Assembly: GCF_025506355.1 (NCBI RefSeq)
Contig: NZ_JANZYP010000046.1
Coordinates: 1-64,000, forward strand
Length of the DNA: 64,000 nucleotides
Direction: 5' to 3'
Origin: Sphaerisporangium corydalis
Lineage (GTDB): Bacteria; Actinomycetota; Actinomycetes; Streptosporangiales; Streptosporangiaceae
How positions within the stretch are numbered: the first letter of the stretch is position 1; the number at the start of each line of letters is the position of its first letter. Below are positions 1 to 7,889 of the stretch, one piece after another. Position numbers and translations under genes: made by a program. The notes beneath the pieces were generated by a model. The model was given only the letters and a program-made list of their open reading frames with translations. It ran no database searches and was not told where the DNA came from.

Positions 1-48
1 CGGTCCCCCCTCGACCGCCCCGCCCGGTCCCCCCTCGACCGCCTCGCC
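1..48. repeat. 24-bp tandem repeat, two copies, within the edge gene
   Basis: CGGTCCCCCCTCGACCGC recurs at 1 and 25 with a 24-bp period. It encodes an 8-residue Gly/Val/Glu/Pro repeat at the visible end of the minus-strand gene. More copies may lie beyond the edge. Confidence 0.6.
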
Positions 49-768
49 CGATACCTGCCCGGCCGTCACGCCTCCGCCGTGCCCGTCCGTGACCGGCCGA
101 TCCGTGACCCGCTCGTAGTGCGCCCGCCCGCCCGCGACCCGCTCGTCGTGGGGACGGGATGCCCGGCCGGTGGGCGGGCTCGCCGCCAGGGCGTGCAGGA
201 ACGCCTCGATCTCCGGCGTGCCGCGGTCGTGCTGGAAGACGAGTTCGAGGGTGTCGTAGGTCAGCTCCCGCGCCCGGCCGGCGTCGATCCCCTGGGCGCG
301 CAGACGGTCGCCGAACGCGGCGGCGGCCCGCCCCAGCACCGCCTCGCCGTCCGTGCCCTGCGGCACCGCTCCGTGCGTCACCGGCCCGGTCGTGGTGGCC
401 GGCGGCGGCGTTCCGGGGGCCGCCGGGGTGTCGGCCTGGTCGTCGGAGGGGGTCGCGCCCAGACGGCGCATGGCCAGCAGGGCAAGCAGGTCCACGAGAG
501 GGTGGGCGGAGACCAGGTCCAGCAGGTTCTCGGTGATGTGCCGCAGGCCGTCCAGCACGATGGGCAGCTCGCCGGGGCCGACGACCCCGCCGAAGCCGCC
601 CGGTTCGGCGCCGGCGGCGCGCAGCAGGTCGCGGCGCCGCCGTCCGCCCGCGACGTACGCGGCGCCGATCCGCCCGGCGGATGCCGCCTCGGCGGGGGTC
701 ACCCGCTCGGCGATCCGCCGGGACCAGGCGGCGACGGGGTCCACGGAGCCGCCCACCTGTGGGTTCAC
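1..768 (-). CDS. hypothetical protein, C-terminus cut by window edge
   Basis: This frame is open from a GTG at 768 to the left edge with no stop, so the C-terminus is missing. The GTG overlaps the TGA of the upstream secreted-protein gene (GTGA), which implies translational coupling. The first ~100 residues look like ordinary folded protein (starts MNPQVGGSVDPVAAW, later a helix-like LPIVLDGLRHITENLLDLV). A Pro/Thr-rich linker follows (~residues 113-135), then a second helical segment ending near TLELVFQHDRGTPEIEAFL. The visible tail is low-complexity Gly/Val/Glu/Pro. No signal peptide or membrane segment is seen. I do not recognise the family; coupling to a secreted protein suggests a partner or cytoplasmic accessory role, which is inference. 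Confidence 0.6.
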   Translation of the reverse strand, partial: MNPQVGGSVDPVAAWSRRIAERVTPAEAASAGRIGAAYVAGGRRRRDLLRAAGAEPGGFGGVVGPGELPIVLDGLRHITENLLDLVSAHPLVDLLALLAMRRLGATPSDDQADTPAAPGTPPPATTTGPVTHGAVPQGTDGEAVLGRAAAAFGDRLRAQGIDAGRARELTYDTLELVFQHDRGTPEIEAFLHALAASPPTGRASRPHDERVAGGRAHYERVTDRPVTDGHGGGVTAGQVSGEAVEGGPGGAVEGGP

Positions 769-1385
769 GCGGTGAAGACGACGCGGAAGGCGTAGAAGCC
801 CTCGTTGGTGGAGCCGGTCAGCGTGAGCCGGGCCCCGCTGCCGCCGATCACGCCGGTGATGCGGGCGCCGGTCTTGAGCGCGTAGACCATGGGAATGCTC
901 CCGAGGCCGTCACGGCAGGGGATCAGCGCCTGCTGGCCGTAGAACGTGTTGTAGGTCGTCGCCTTGTCGCTGTGGGTGGCGACCAGCCGTCCGGAGAACC
1001 GCCCGCTCGCGCTGTAGGTGCTGGTCCAGTAGCCGAGCAGGACGCCCGGCGGCTTGGCTACCGCCGCCGAGCCGAGCTGGAACGACCCGGTCGAGCCGAT
1101 GGAGCCCGCGTAGAAGAGCCAGGTGAAGGGGTTCCGCTCGACGTACCCGCCGTACGACTTGCGCGGCCCGGTGCTGAACTGGGCGGAGGTGCGGTAGGTG
1201 GTCCGGCCGGTCAGCCGCCTGCCGCCGCCGCTGCCGCAGTAGTCGTAGGACTCCAGGGTCACGGTCGCCCGGCCACGGAAGACCTTGGCGGCGGCGGATT
1301 GCGCGGCGGCGGCGGCGGGGGTGGCCAGCCCGGTCGCCAGAGTCAGTGTGATCAGGGCGCCTAACGTGATCAGCCTGTTTCTCAT
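765..1385 (-). CDS. secreted protein of unknown function
   Basis: The protein has 206 residues. The start ATG (1385-1383) has GGAGGA five bases upstream. A classical signal peptide is visible: MRNR, then a hydrophobic stretch LITLGALITLTLATGLA, then an Ala-rich cleavage region around residues 22-30. The mature part is rich in Gly, Ser, Thr and Tyr, with two cysteines (YDYC near residue 50 and LIPC near residue 154) that could form one disulfide. It has no sorting signal or transmembrane tail, so it is probably released. The next gene starts in its stop codon (GTGA), so the two form an operon. No family is recognised; the alternating polar/aromatic pattern suggests a beta-rich fold, which is only an impression. 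Confidence 0.75.
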   Translation of the reverse strand: MRNRLITLGALITLTLATGLATPAAAAAQSAAAKVFRGRATVTLESYDYCGSGGGRRLTGRTTYRTSAQFSTGPRKSYGGYVERNPFTWLFYAGSIGSTGSFQLGSAAVAKPPGVLLGYWTSTYSASGRFSGRLVATHSDKATTYNTFYGQQALIPCRDGLGSIPMVYALKTGARITGVIGGSGARLTLTGSTNEGFYAFRVVFTA

Positions 1386-1554
1386 CGGTGTCCTCCAGAG
1401 CCCATTGGTCCGAGAGCGCACCGCGATGCTGTCAGTTTTGGAACGGTTCAACCTCATCGAATGATGGGATTTTCCCGCAATCCCATTCGTGCCGGGTGCG
1501 GGCGTTTTTATGGAAATACGATGATTTATCCCCTGGCGCGCGGCACCGGCCGTC

Positions 1555-1586
1555 CCGTGCCAATGCGCCCCCGTGCCAATGCGCCC
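1555..1586. repeat. 16-bp perfect tandem duplication
   Basis: CCGTGCCAATGCGCCC occurs at 1555-1570 and directly again at 1571-1586. Function is unknown; it may be a slippage product. Confidence 0.7.
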
Positions 1587-1781
1587 TCGTCCCGCCCCCC
1601 GCCGCCGAGCCGCCCACGGCGGGGGAGGGCCCGGCATCGACGGCGGACGGTACGGCGTCCGGCCGAGCGGGCGGGGCGTGAGCCCGCTGGGGATAGGGCG
1701 CGGGTTTCACAACCGGATGAGGTCGGTGGTTAAGGGGCTATTGACGGCTTCGACGGGCTGATTTATCGTCCTCTCGAAATT

Positions 1782-1791
1782 AAAACGTTTT
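1782..1791. promoter_or_regulatory. candidate LacI-family operator upstream of rhamnosidase
   Basis: AAAACGTTTT is a perfect 10-bp palindrome with a central CG, the form typical of LacI-family operators. It lies in an AT-rich island ~250 bp before the GH78 start. No LacI-type regulator is encoded in the window. Confidence 0.35.
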
Positions 1792-1967
1792 TTGACGGCT
1801 GCCCTTGGAGACCCCATGACCGGCACTGCCAGCATGCGCGCGTTCGGACCAGGGACCCTCCCGGCCCCGGCCGGAACGGTCGATGATCCGACGTCGCGGC
1901 GCCGATGCCCGGCACCGTCACCGCGCGGCCGGACCCCGGCGCGGCCGTCCCGCACCGCCACACCCGC

Positions 1968-1980
1968 TTAAACCGTTTTA
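1968..1980. promoter_or_regulatory. second imperfect CG-centred operator-like site
   Basis: TTAAACCGTTTTA lies 55 bp before the GH78 ATG. It resembles the 1782 palindrome with two mismatches (AAAnCGnTTT). Two such sites flanking a promoter would suit carbohydrate-responsive repression; this is inference. Confidence 0.3.
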
Positions 1981-2035
1981 CCAGCACCTGATCCGCCTGT
2001 TCCGTACCCCCCAACGGATCTTCAGGAGAGTCGGT

Positions 2036-5000
2036 ATGCCCCCCACCCCCTCCCGTCCGCCACGCCCGCGCACGATCGCGGCCCTCTTCCTGGCCCTGGC
2101 CGCCCTGCTGTTCGGCCTGACCCCCGTGCCGACGGCCGCCCAGGCCGCCGCCCTCGTCGACCTCACCGGCGCCGGCTGGATCTGGTACCCCGAAGGAAGC
2201 CCCGGCCAGTCCGCGCCCGCCGGCACCCGCTACCTGCGGCGCACCTTCACCGTCCCCTCGGGCGCCGTCACCGACGCCCAGCTCGTCGTCACCGGCGACG
2301 ACACGCTGGACGTCTGGCTGAACGGGGTGCCGCTCGCGGGCTCGTCCCGGAGCACCGACTCCTGGCAGCGGTCGATCTATGTCGACCTGGCGTCCGCCGT
2401 CCGCGCGGGGTCCAACACGGTCGCGGTCGCGGCGCGCAACACCTCGGCGGGACCGGCGGGCGTGATCGCCAGGCTGAGGGTGACCACCGCGGGCGGCACG
2501 ACCGAGCTGGTCACCGACGGCGCCTGGAAGGCCGCGAACACGGTCACCCCCGGCTGGATCGAGCCGTCCTACGCCGACGGCTCCTGGCCGGCCGCGGCCG
2601 TCTCCGGCACCTACGGGGCCGCCCCGTGGGGCACCGGCGTGGCCGCCCCCGACCTCGCCGCCGCGTCACCGCTGGCCGTCACCGGCCCCGTCACCGAACG
2701 CCGGGCGACGCCCATCGGCATCGAGGCGACCGGCCCCCGCTTCGGCTGGACGCTGACCGGCGGGGGAGGCGCGCAGGTCCAGGCCGCGTACCAGATCGTC
2801 GTCGCCACCACCGAGGCCGCCGCCCAGGCGGGCACCGGCAACGTCTGGGACAGCGGCCGGGTGGTCTCCGGGCGGTCGGTGGACGCCGCGTACGGCGGCG
2901 CCGCGCTGGCGTCCGCCACGCGCTACTACTGGCGCGTGCGGGTGTGGGACTCCCAGGGCCGCACGGGCGCGTGGGGTCCTGTCACCTGGTTCGAGACCGG
3001 CCTGCGCGACCCGTCGGCGGAGTGGCAGGCCGGTTTCGTCGGCGCTCCCGCCGGCGCGCCCGCCGTGTCCGGGGCGAACTGGATCTGGTACCCCGAAGGC
3101 GACCCCGCGACGAACGCGCCGCAGGCCACCCGCTACCTCCGCCGCTCGTTCACCCTGCCCGCCGGGACGATCGGGCGGGCCCGGCTCACCGTCACCGGCG
3201 ACGACACCGCCGACGTGTGGGTCAACGGCACCCAGGTGAGCACCTCGCCGCGCGCCGTGGACTCCTGGAAGTCGGCCGCCGTCCTGGACGTCGCCGCCCG
3301 CCTGCACTCCGGCGCCAACACCCTCGCGATCGCGGCGCAGAACACCACGGTGTCCCCGGCCGGGGTGCTCGCCGCCCTGGAGGTCGACGTGGCCGGGGCG
3401 GGCACCACCCGGCTGGTCACCGACACCGCATGGAAGGCGTCGCAGAGCGGGCCGTCCGGCTGGCAGCAGCCGGGCTTCGACGACTCCGCCTGGCCGGCCG
3501 CCCGCGTCGCCGCCGCCTACGGCAGCGGGCCCTGGGCCGCGAACGTGTCGGTGACCGAGCCCGCGCCCTACCTCCGCAAGGGGTTCAACCTGGCCAAACC
3601 GGTCGCGAGCGCGCGCCTGATGGTCACCGCGCTCGGCCTGCACGAGACCCGGATCAACGGCGCGAAGGTCGGCACCGAGGCGCTGGCGCCCGGCTGGACC
3701 GACTACGGCAAGCGCCTGGCCTACCGCACCTTCGACGTGACCGCCCAGGTCCACCAGGGGGACAACGCCCTCGGCGCGCTGCTCGGCAACGGCTGGTACT
3801 CCGGTTCCATCGGCTTCGCGGGCAGTCAGAGGTACGGCACCCACCCGTGGTACTCCGCCCAGCTGGCCGTGCGCTTCACCGACGGCACCACCCAGACCGT
3901 AAGGACCGACTCCTCCTGGCGGACGGCGCCGAGCCCGATCCGCTCCGACGACCTCTACCACGGCGAGGAGTACGATGCCCAGGCCGCCCGCGCGGGCTGG
4001 GACACGGCCGGCTACTCCGACGCGGGCTGGTCGGCGGTGACGGTACGCACCGGCGCGGTGCCGCGTCTGGTGGCCGCCGTCGACCCCGGCGTGGCCGTGC
4101 AGGCGAGCATCACCCCGGTGTCGGTGGCCCAGCCCAAGCCCGGCGTGTGGGTGCTGGACCTGGGGCAGAACTTCGCGGGATGGAACCGGCTGCGCGTGCG
4201 CGGGCCGGCGGGCACCACCGTGACGATGCGCCACGCCGAGGTGCTCAACCCCGACGGCACCATCTACACGGCCAACCTCCGCGCCGCGCGGGCGACCGAC
4301 CGGTTCACCCTCGCGGGCACCGGCGCCGACGAGGTGTACGAGCCGAGGTTCACCGTCCACGGCTACCGGTACGTCGAGCTGACCGGCTTCCCCGGCACGC
4401 CGACGACGGCCAGTGTGACGGGCCTGGCCGCGTGGACCGGCGGCGCGGTGACCGGCACGTTCGACTCCTCCAGCGCGCTGGTCGACCAGCTCCAGCACAA
4501 CATCCTGTGGGGGGCGCGCTCCAACATGCTGTCGGTGCCCACCGACTGCCCCCAGCGTGACGAACGGCTCGGCTGGACCGGGGACATCGCCATCTTCGCC
4601 GGCACCTCGACGTTCAACTTCGACGTGCACGGCCTGCTGGACAAGTTCGCGGACGACCTCACCGACGCCCAGCACGCGGACGGCGCGTTCACCGACGTGG
4701 CGCCGGACGTCTGCTGCGGCGCGGGCAAGGCCGGCTGGGCCGACGCCGGCGTCATCGTCCCCTACACCGTGTGGCAGCGATACGGGGACCTGCGGGTCGT
4801 CGACGAGCACTACACGGCGATGAAGCGCTGGGTCGACTACTCCAGGAGCACCTCGGGAGCGGACCTGATCCGCAACCAGGACACCTACGGGGACTGGCTC
4901 AACGTCAACGACAACACCGCGAACGACCTGATCTCCACCGCCTACTTCGGGCACGTCGCCCGGCTGCTCGCGCGGATGGCCGCCGCGACCGGGCGCACCG

Positions 5001-5770
5001 CCGACGCCGCCTCCTACGGCACGCTCGCCGACCAGGTGGCGCAGGCGTTCACCGCCAGGTTCGTGGCGGCGGACGGCACCGTCTCGGGGAACACCCAGAC
5101 CGGTTACGTCCTGGCGCTGTCGTTCGGCCTGGTGCCCTCCGGCCGGGTGCAGGCGGTCGCCGACAAGCTCGCGGCCAAGGTGGCGGCCAGTGGCGGTCAC
5201 CTCAGCGTCGGCTTCCTCGGCGTCGAGAACCTGCTGCCGGTGCTCGCCGACCACGGCCACCTCGACACCGCCTACCAGGTGCTCCTGCAGCCAGGCTACC
5301 CCGGGTGGGGCTACATGAGCGGCCGAGGCGCCACCACGATCTGGGAGCGCTGGGACGGCATCCGCACCGACGGGTCCTTCCAGGACCCCGGCATGAACTC
5401 CTTCAACCACTACGGTCTCGGGTCGGTCGGCGACTGGCTGTACCGCTCGGTCGGCGGGCTCGGGCCCGACGACCGCGACCCGGGCTACCGCCGGCTCGTC
5501 ATCGCCCCGCGCCCGGGCGGCGGCCTGACCTCCGGCAAGTCCGACCTGCGCACCCCGTACGGCCGCGCGCTCAGCGACTGGTCCATCAGCGCGGGGACGC
5601 TGACGTTGCAAGTGGAGGTCCCGGCGAACGCCACCGCCACCGTCCGGGTCCCGGCGACCGCGTCCGCGACCGTCACCGCGCCGGCTCAGGCCGTGTCCAT
5701 GGGCTACGCCGACGGCGCGGCCACCTACCAGCTCGGCGCGGGCTCCTACACCTTCACCACCCCTGCCTGA
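2036..5770 (+). CDS. secreted alpha-L-rhamnosidase (GH78) with duplicated N-terminal module
   Basis: A 1244-residue secreted glycoside hydrolase expected to release terminal alpha-L-rhamnose from plant glycosides and pectic or bacterial polysaccharides outside the cell. The ATG at 2036 follows AGGAGAG and begins a signal peptide (MPPTPSRPPRPRTIAALF, hydrophobic core, cleavage near AQAAA). Two copies of a rhamnosidase N-terminal-type module follow, each beginning with WIWYPEG and containing VTGDDT.DVW.NG (residues ~40-200 and ~340-500). An intervening FN3-like region and the Bac_rhamnosid domains come next. The catalytic (alpha/alpha)6 barrel carries DCPQRDERLGWTGD (~836-849), the GH78 signature with the presumed general acid, and TTIWERWDG (~1100) with the presumed base. 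A beta-sandwich domain ends the protein. It is longer than typical ~900-1000 residue relatives because of the module duplication. Confidence 0.93.
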   Translation: MPPTPSRPPRPRTIAALFLALAALLFGLTPVPTAAQAAALVDLTGAGWIWYPEGSPGQSAPAGTRYLRRTFTVPSGAVTDAQLVVTGDDTLDVWLNGVPLAGSSRSTDSWQRSIYVDLASAVRAGSNTVAVAARNTSAGPAGVIARLRVTTAGGTTELVTDGAWKAANTVTPGWIEPSYADGSWPAAAVSGTYGAAPWGTGVAAPDLAAASPLAVTGPVTERRATPIGIEATGPRFGWTLTGGGGAQVQAAYQIVVATTEAAAQAGTGNVWDSGRVVSGRSVDAAYGGAALASATRYYWRVRVWDSQGRTGAWGPVTWFETGLRDPSAEWQAGFVGAPAGAPAVSGANWIWYPEGDPATNAPQATRYLRRSFTLPAGTIGRARLTVTGDDTADVWVNGTQVSTSPRAVDSWKSAAVLDVAARLHSGANTLAIAAQNTTVSPAGVLAALEVDVAGAGTTRLVTDTAWKASQSGPSGWQQPGFDDSAWPAARVAAAYGSGPWAANVSVTEPAPYLRKGFNLAKPVASARLMVTALGLHETRINGAKVGTEALAPGWTDYGKRLAYRTFDVTAQVHQGDNALGALLGNGWYSGSIGFAGSQRYGTHPWYSAQLAVRFTDGTTQTVRTDSSWRTAPSPIRSDDLYHGEEYDAQAARAGWDTAGYSDAGWSAVTVRTGAVPRLVAAVDPGVAVQASITPVSVAQPKPGVWVLDLGQNFAGWNRLRVRGPAGTTVTMRHAEVLNPDGTIYTANLRAARATDRFTLAGTGADEVYEPRFTVHGYRYVELTGFPGTPTTASVTGLAAWTGGAVTGTFDSSSALVDQLQHNILWGARSNMLSVPTDCPQRDERLGWTGDIAIFAGTSTFNFDVHGLLDKFADDLTDAQHADGAFTDVAPDVCCGAGKAGWADAGVIVPYTVWQRYGDLRVVDEHYTAMKRWVDYSRSTSGADLIRNQDTYGDWLNVNDNTANDLISTAYFGHVARLLARMAAATGRTADAASYGTLADQVAQAFTARFVAADGTVSGNTQTGYVLALSFGLVPSGRVQAVADKLAAKVAASGGHLSVGFLGVENLLPVLADHGHLDTAYQVLLQPGYPGWGYMSGRGATTIWERWDGIRTDGSFQDPGMNSFNHYGLGSVGDWLYRSVGGLGPDDRDPGYRRLVIAPRPGGGLTSGKSDLRTPYGRALSDWSISAGTLTLQVEVPANATATVRVPATASATVTAPAQAVSMGYADGAATYQLGAGSYTFTTPA

Positions 5771-5783
5771 CGCCGGACCGTAC

Positions 5784-5818
5784 GGTGGGGCGGCCCGCAC
5801 TCCGCGAGCCGCCCCACC
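5784..5818. terminator. bidirectional terminator between convergent genes
   Basis: A perfect 11-bp stem (5784-5794 GGTGGGGCGGC pairing with 5808-5818) with a 13-nt loop lies between the rhamnosidase stop and the end of the convergent LPFTG gene. Confidence 0.7.
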
Positions 5819-5828
5819 ACATTCGCGT

Positions 5829-6491
5829 TCAGCCCGGGGTCGGCCGGTCGCGCCTGGAACGCCGCCCGGCGGAGATCTGGAGCAGCAGAACACCCAGCAG
5901 GATCGCGCAGATCCCGCCGGCGACGGCGAGTCCGAGTACTCGGGAGTCCGTCCCGGTGAAAGGCAGCTCGGATTTACTCGGTCCGCGATATCCTGGTTTG
6001 TCGCCCGTCGGCCCCGTTTTCCCGGTCAGGTCGCCCGGCCCCGTTTTCCCGGTCAGGTCGCCCGGCCTCGTTCTTCCGGTCACCTCGCCCGATCCCGTGC
6101 TTCCGGTCAGGTCACCCGATCGGGTCGAGCCACCTGATTCAGGTGCCTCGCCGTATTCGATCGAACGGGAGTACTCCCCGGACGTGATGAATTCCCGGGG
6201 ATCGCTGAATTCGAGCGAGCTACCGGATTCATCGGATTTGGGAACGATAGTGAAGGAAGTAGCTGTATCGCCGGATTTGGGGGGTTGTGGGATGGGGCCT
6301 GTGGAAGGATAGACGCGCACCGCCACCTGGCCGTCGGGCAGGCGGGCCGGGTCCTTACCGGAGGCCGTGTCGTCGGCCGCCCGCCTGCCGCCGTCCGCTC
6401 CGTCCCCGCCACGGGCGAATGCCGCCGTCGGAATGCAAAGGGCGAGCACGACCCCGATGCCGAGCAGGATTGGTATGAGCCGTCCGTACAT
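5829..6491 (-). CDS. LPFTG cell-wall-anchored surface protein
   Basis: A 220-residue protein with an N-terminal signal peptide (MYGRLIPILLGIGVVLAL..) and a C-terminal cell-wall sorting signal: LPFTG at residues 176-180, a hydrophobic segment (VLGLAVAGGICAILLGVLLL) and a basic tail (GRRSRRDR). A sortase should cleave in LPFTG and link the protein to peptidoglycan. The middle is Ser/Thr/Gly/Glu-rich, low in hydrophobics, and ends in 9-residue repeats of the TGKTGPGDL type, so it looks like a wall-spanning stalk without an obvious binding domain. The ATG at 6491 has GGGGGA at good spacing; an upstream TTG (6512) is less likely. It faces the DUF916/adhesin operon across a 414-bp divergent region. 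No sortase gene is in the window. Confidence 0.85.
   Translation of the reverse strand: MYGRLIPILLGIGVVLALCIPTAAFARGGDGADGGRRAADDTASGKDPARLPDGQVAVRVYPSTGPIPQPPKSGDTATSFTIVPKSDESGSSLEFSDPREFITSGEYSRSIEYGEAPESGGSTRSGDLTGSTGSGEVTGRTRPGDLTGKTGPGDLTGKTGPTGDKPGYRGPSKSELPFTGTDSRVLGLAVAGGICAILLGVLLLQISAGRRSRRDRPTPG
6016..6123. repeat. 27-bp tandem repeats (4 copies) in the LPFTG stalk
   Basis: Four degenerate 27-bp units start at 6016, 6043, 6070 and 6097, each containing TTCCGGTCA or TCCCGGTCA followed by a TCRCCCGR block. They encode the nine-residue Thr/Gly-rich stalk repeat. Copies 1 and 2 are nearly identical, so the array may vary in length between strains. Confidence 0.8.
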
Positions 6492-6905
6492 TACTTTCCC
6501 CCGAAGAACCAAAAATTTCGTCCACTGACCGCCGGTTGAACATGTCAGGCTGTCGTTGGTTTACCCGTTTCTCATGGGATCTCACCACGATTGCGATGTA
6601 TCGTGCTCGTCCGTACGTCTCTGATGCTTCGGGACGGATCGGGTGGGATGTGGCCGGATGTCGCATGCTTATAAGTGCCATGGTGGAGATGATGCTTAAT
6701 GGCAGCGAATTCGCGTTTATCGAACAACAAATATTCGCCCTATCGGTGCGGATGCCGCCTGAATCGGAATTGCGGACGACACGGTCATAAGGCGAAGACC
6801 CCGTCCCACAAGCGGAGAACGACCCGCGTAGGCCACAATCCTTGACACTCTCTGTGATCATGCGAATACTTCCTGCTGTTGATCAACATGGGCCGCGGGG
6901 GCAGC
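6492..6905. other. divergent intergenic region of the surface locus, relatively AT-rich
   Basis: About 400 bp lie between the LPFTG gene and the DUF916-like gene. Base composition is visibly lower in GC than its surroundings, notably 6530-6780. A short open frame at 6536-6790 has no RBS and unusual codon use, so I do not call it. The right end carries a good promoter (6842-6870). Confidence 0.6.
6842..6870 (+). promoter_or_regulatory. promoter of the surface-adhesin operon
   Basis: TTGACA (6842-6847), a 17-bp spacer and AATACT (6865-6870) lie 36 bp before the DUF916-like start. A perfect consensus -35 is rare in this window. Confidence 0.55.
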
Positions 6906-7889
6906 ATGTCAAGAGGTCGAAACCGCGTGGGCGTGCCGATGGTGGGCATCACGGGCCGGATCCGGCGAGCGGCGAGCGGTGGGCTGGCCGTCGTCTGCCT
7001 GCAGTGGGCGAACTGTCCGGTCCTCCTCGCCGACTCCAAGCCGGCACCCACCTTCTCGCTGCAGGTGAGCCCGACCCGTCTGGTCGTGCCGGCCGGCACG
7101 ACCGCCACCTCGCAGCACTTCCAGCTGACCAACGGTGGCCGGTCGCCCTTCGTCGTGACCGTCGAGAAGGCCGACTTCACCGCGGACGTGCACGGTGCGC
7201 TGCGCTTCCGCCCCAACGCCCCCTACGCCGCCTCGAACTGGGTCGAAGTCCAGCCGACGAGCTTCCGCATGGCACCCGGCACCACGAAGGACGTGTCGGT
7301 GAGGATCAACGTGCCCGGCATGTCGGAACCGGGAGACCATCAGCTCGCCGTGCTCTTCAAGGTCCCGGCCGGCCGTAACGGGGCCAACATCAGGATCAAC
7401 CGGGTGGTGGCCGCCCCGGTGCTGATCGCGGTTCCGGGCTCCATCGATGATTCGGTCGCCATAGCGGGCCTTCACGCGCCCGGGTTCGTCATGGGCGGCC
7501 CCGTCCCCATCACCACGACGATCCGCAGCGTCGGCACGATCCACCGCGACTTCCGGGGCGTCCGGCGGCTGCGGGTCCGGGTCGGCGGCGACAACGTCCA
7601 GTTCCCGGACTTCACCGTGCTCCGTGGCCTGGACCGTGAGGTCACCGCCCGCTGGAACCCACCGCTGATCTGCGTCTGTCACGCGACCGTGTCCATCACC
7701 GGCCCCGGTGGGACCAAGCGGGCCGCCACCGTGCGGATCGTCGTCCTTCCGCTGGACCTCCTGGCGATCATTCTCGCCGTGGTCCTGGCACTGCTCAATC
7801 TCGGCTGGTATCTGCGGCGCCGGTACCGGGCCAAGGTCCTGGCCGCCGCCGCCGCTCTGAACGCGCGTGAGGACGGCCTCGATGCCTAG
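6906..7889 (+). CDS. DUF916-like (WxL-locus) membrane-anchored surface protein
   Basis: A 327-residue protein with an N-terminal signal sequence (basic start, then SGGLAVVCLQWA). Two Ig-like beta domains follow: residues ~45-155 begin FSLQVSPTRLVVPAGTTAT and include a PGTTKDVSVRINVP strand pair, and residues ~160-270 begin VAAPVLIAVPG. One C-terminal transmembrane helix (LDLLAIILAVVLALLNLGW) and a basic tail (RRRYRAK) complete it. This layout matches the DUF916/DUF3324 proteins of Firmicutes WxL loci, where the first domain binds peptidoglycan and the second a host or WxL partner. The ATG at 6906 follows GGGGG; ATG 6888 is an alternative. The adhesin gene begins inside its 3' end, so the two are co-translated, which supports a joint surface complex. 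Confidence 0.72.
   Translation: MSRGRNRVGVPMVGITGRIRRAASGGLAVVCLQWANCPVLLADSKPAPTFSLQVSPTRLVVPAGTTATSQHFQLTNGGRSPFVVTVEKADFTADVHGALRFRPNAPYAASNWVEVQPTSFRMAPGTTKDVSVRINVPGMSEPGDHQLAVLFKVPAGRNGANIRINRVVAAPVLIAVPGSIDDSVAIAGLHAPGFVMGGPVPITTTIRSVGTIHRDFRGVRRLRVRVGGDNVQFPDFTVLRGLDREVTARWNPPLICVCHATVSITGPGGTKRAATVRIVVLPLDLLAIILAVVLALLNLGWYLRRRYRAKVLAAAAALNAREDGLDA

Larger units (their letters stand above)
1386..2035. other. 650-bp intergenic region between divergent secreted-protein genes
   Basis: No convincing gene is seen; short ORFs here lack RBS and codon bias. Parts are distinctly AT-richer (1440-1530, 1730-1800). It holds a 16-bp perfect tandem duplication (1555-1586) and two LacI-like palindromic elements (1782-1791, 1968-1980), listed separately. 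Confidence 0.6.

Noticed and set aside
2666-5893. 1075-residue minus-strand open frame opposite the rhamnosidase
   Set aside because: Arg/Gly/Val-rich translation typical of the complement of a high-GC gene; the plus strand has clear GH78 domains and an RBS.
6536-6790. 84-residue plus-strand ORF in the divergent surface-locus gap
   Set aside because: No RBS or -10 box, atypical codon use, and an AT-rich regulatory setting.
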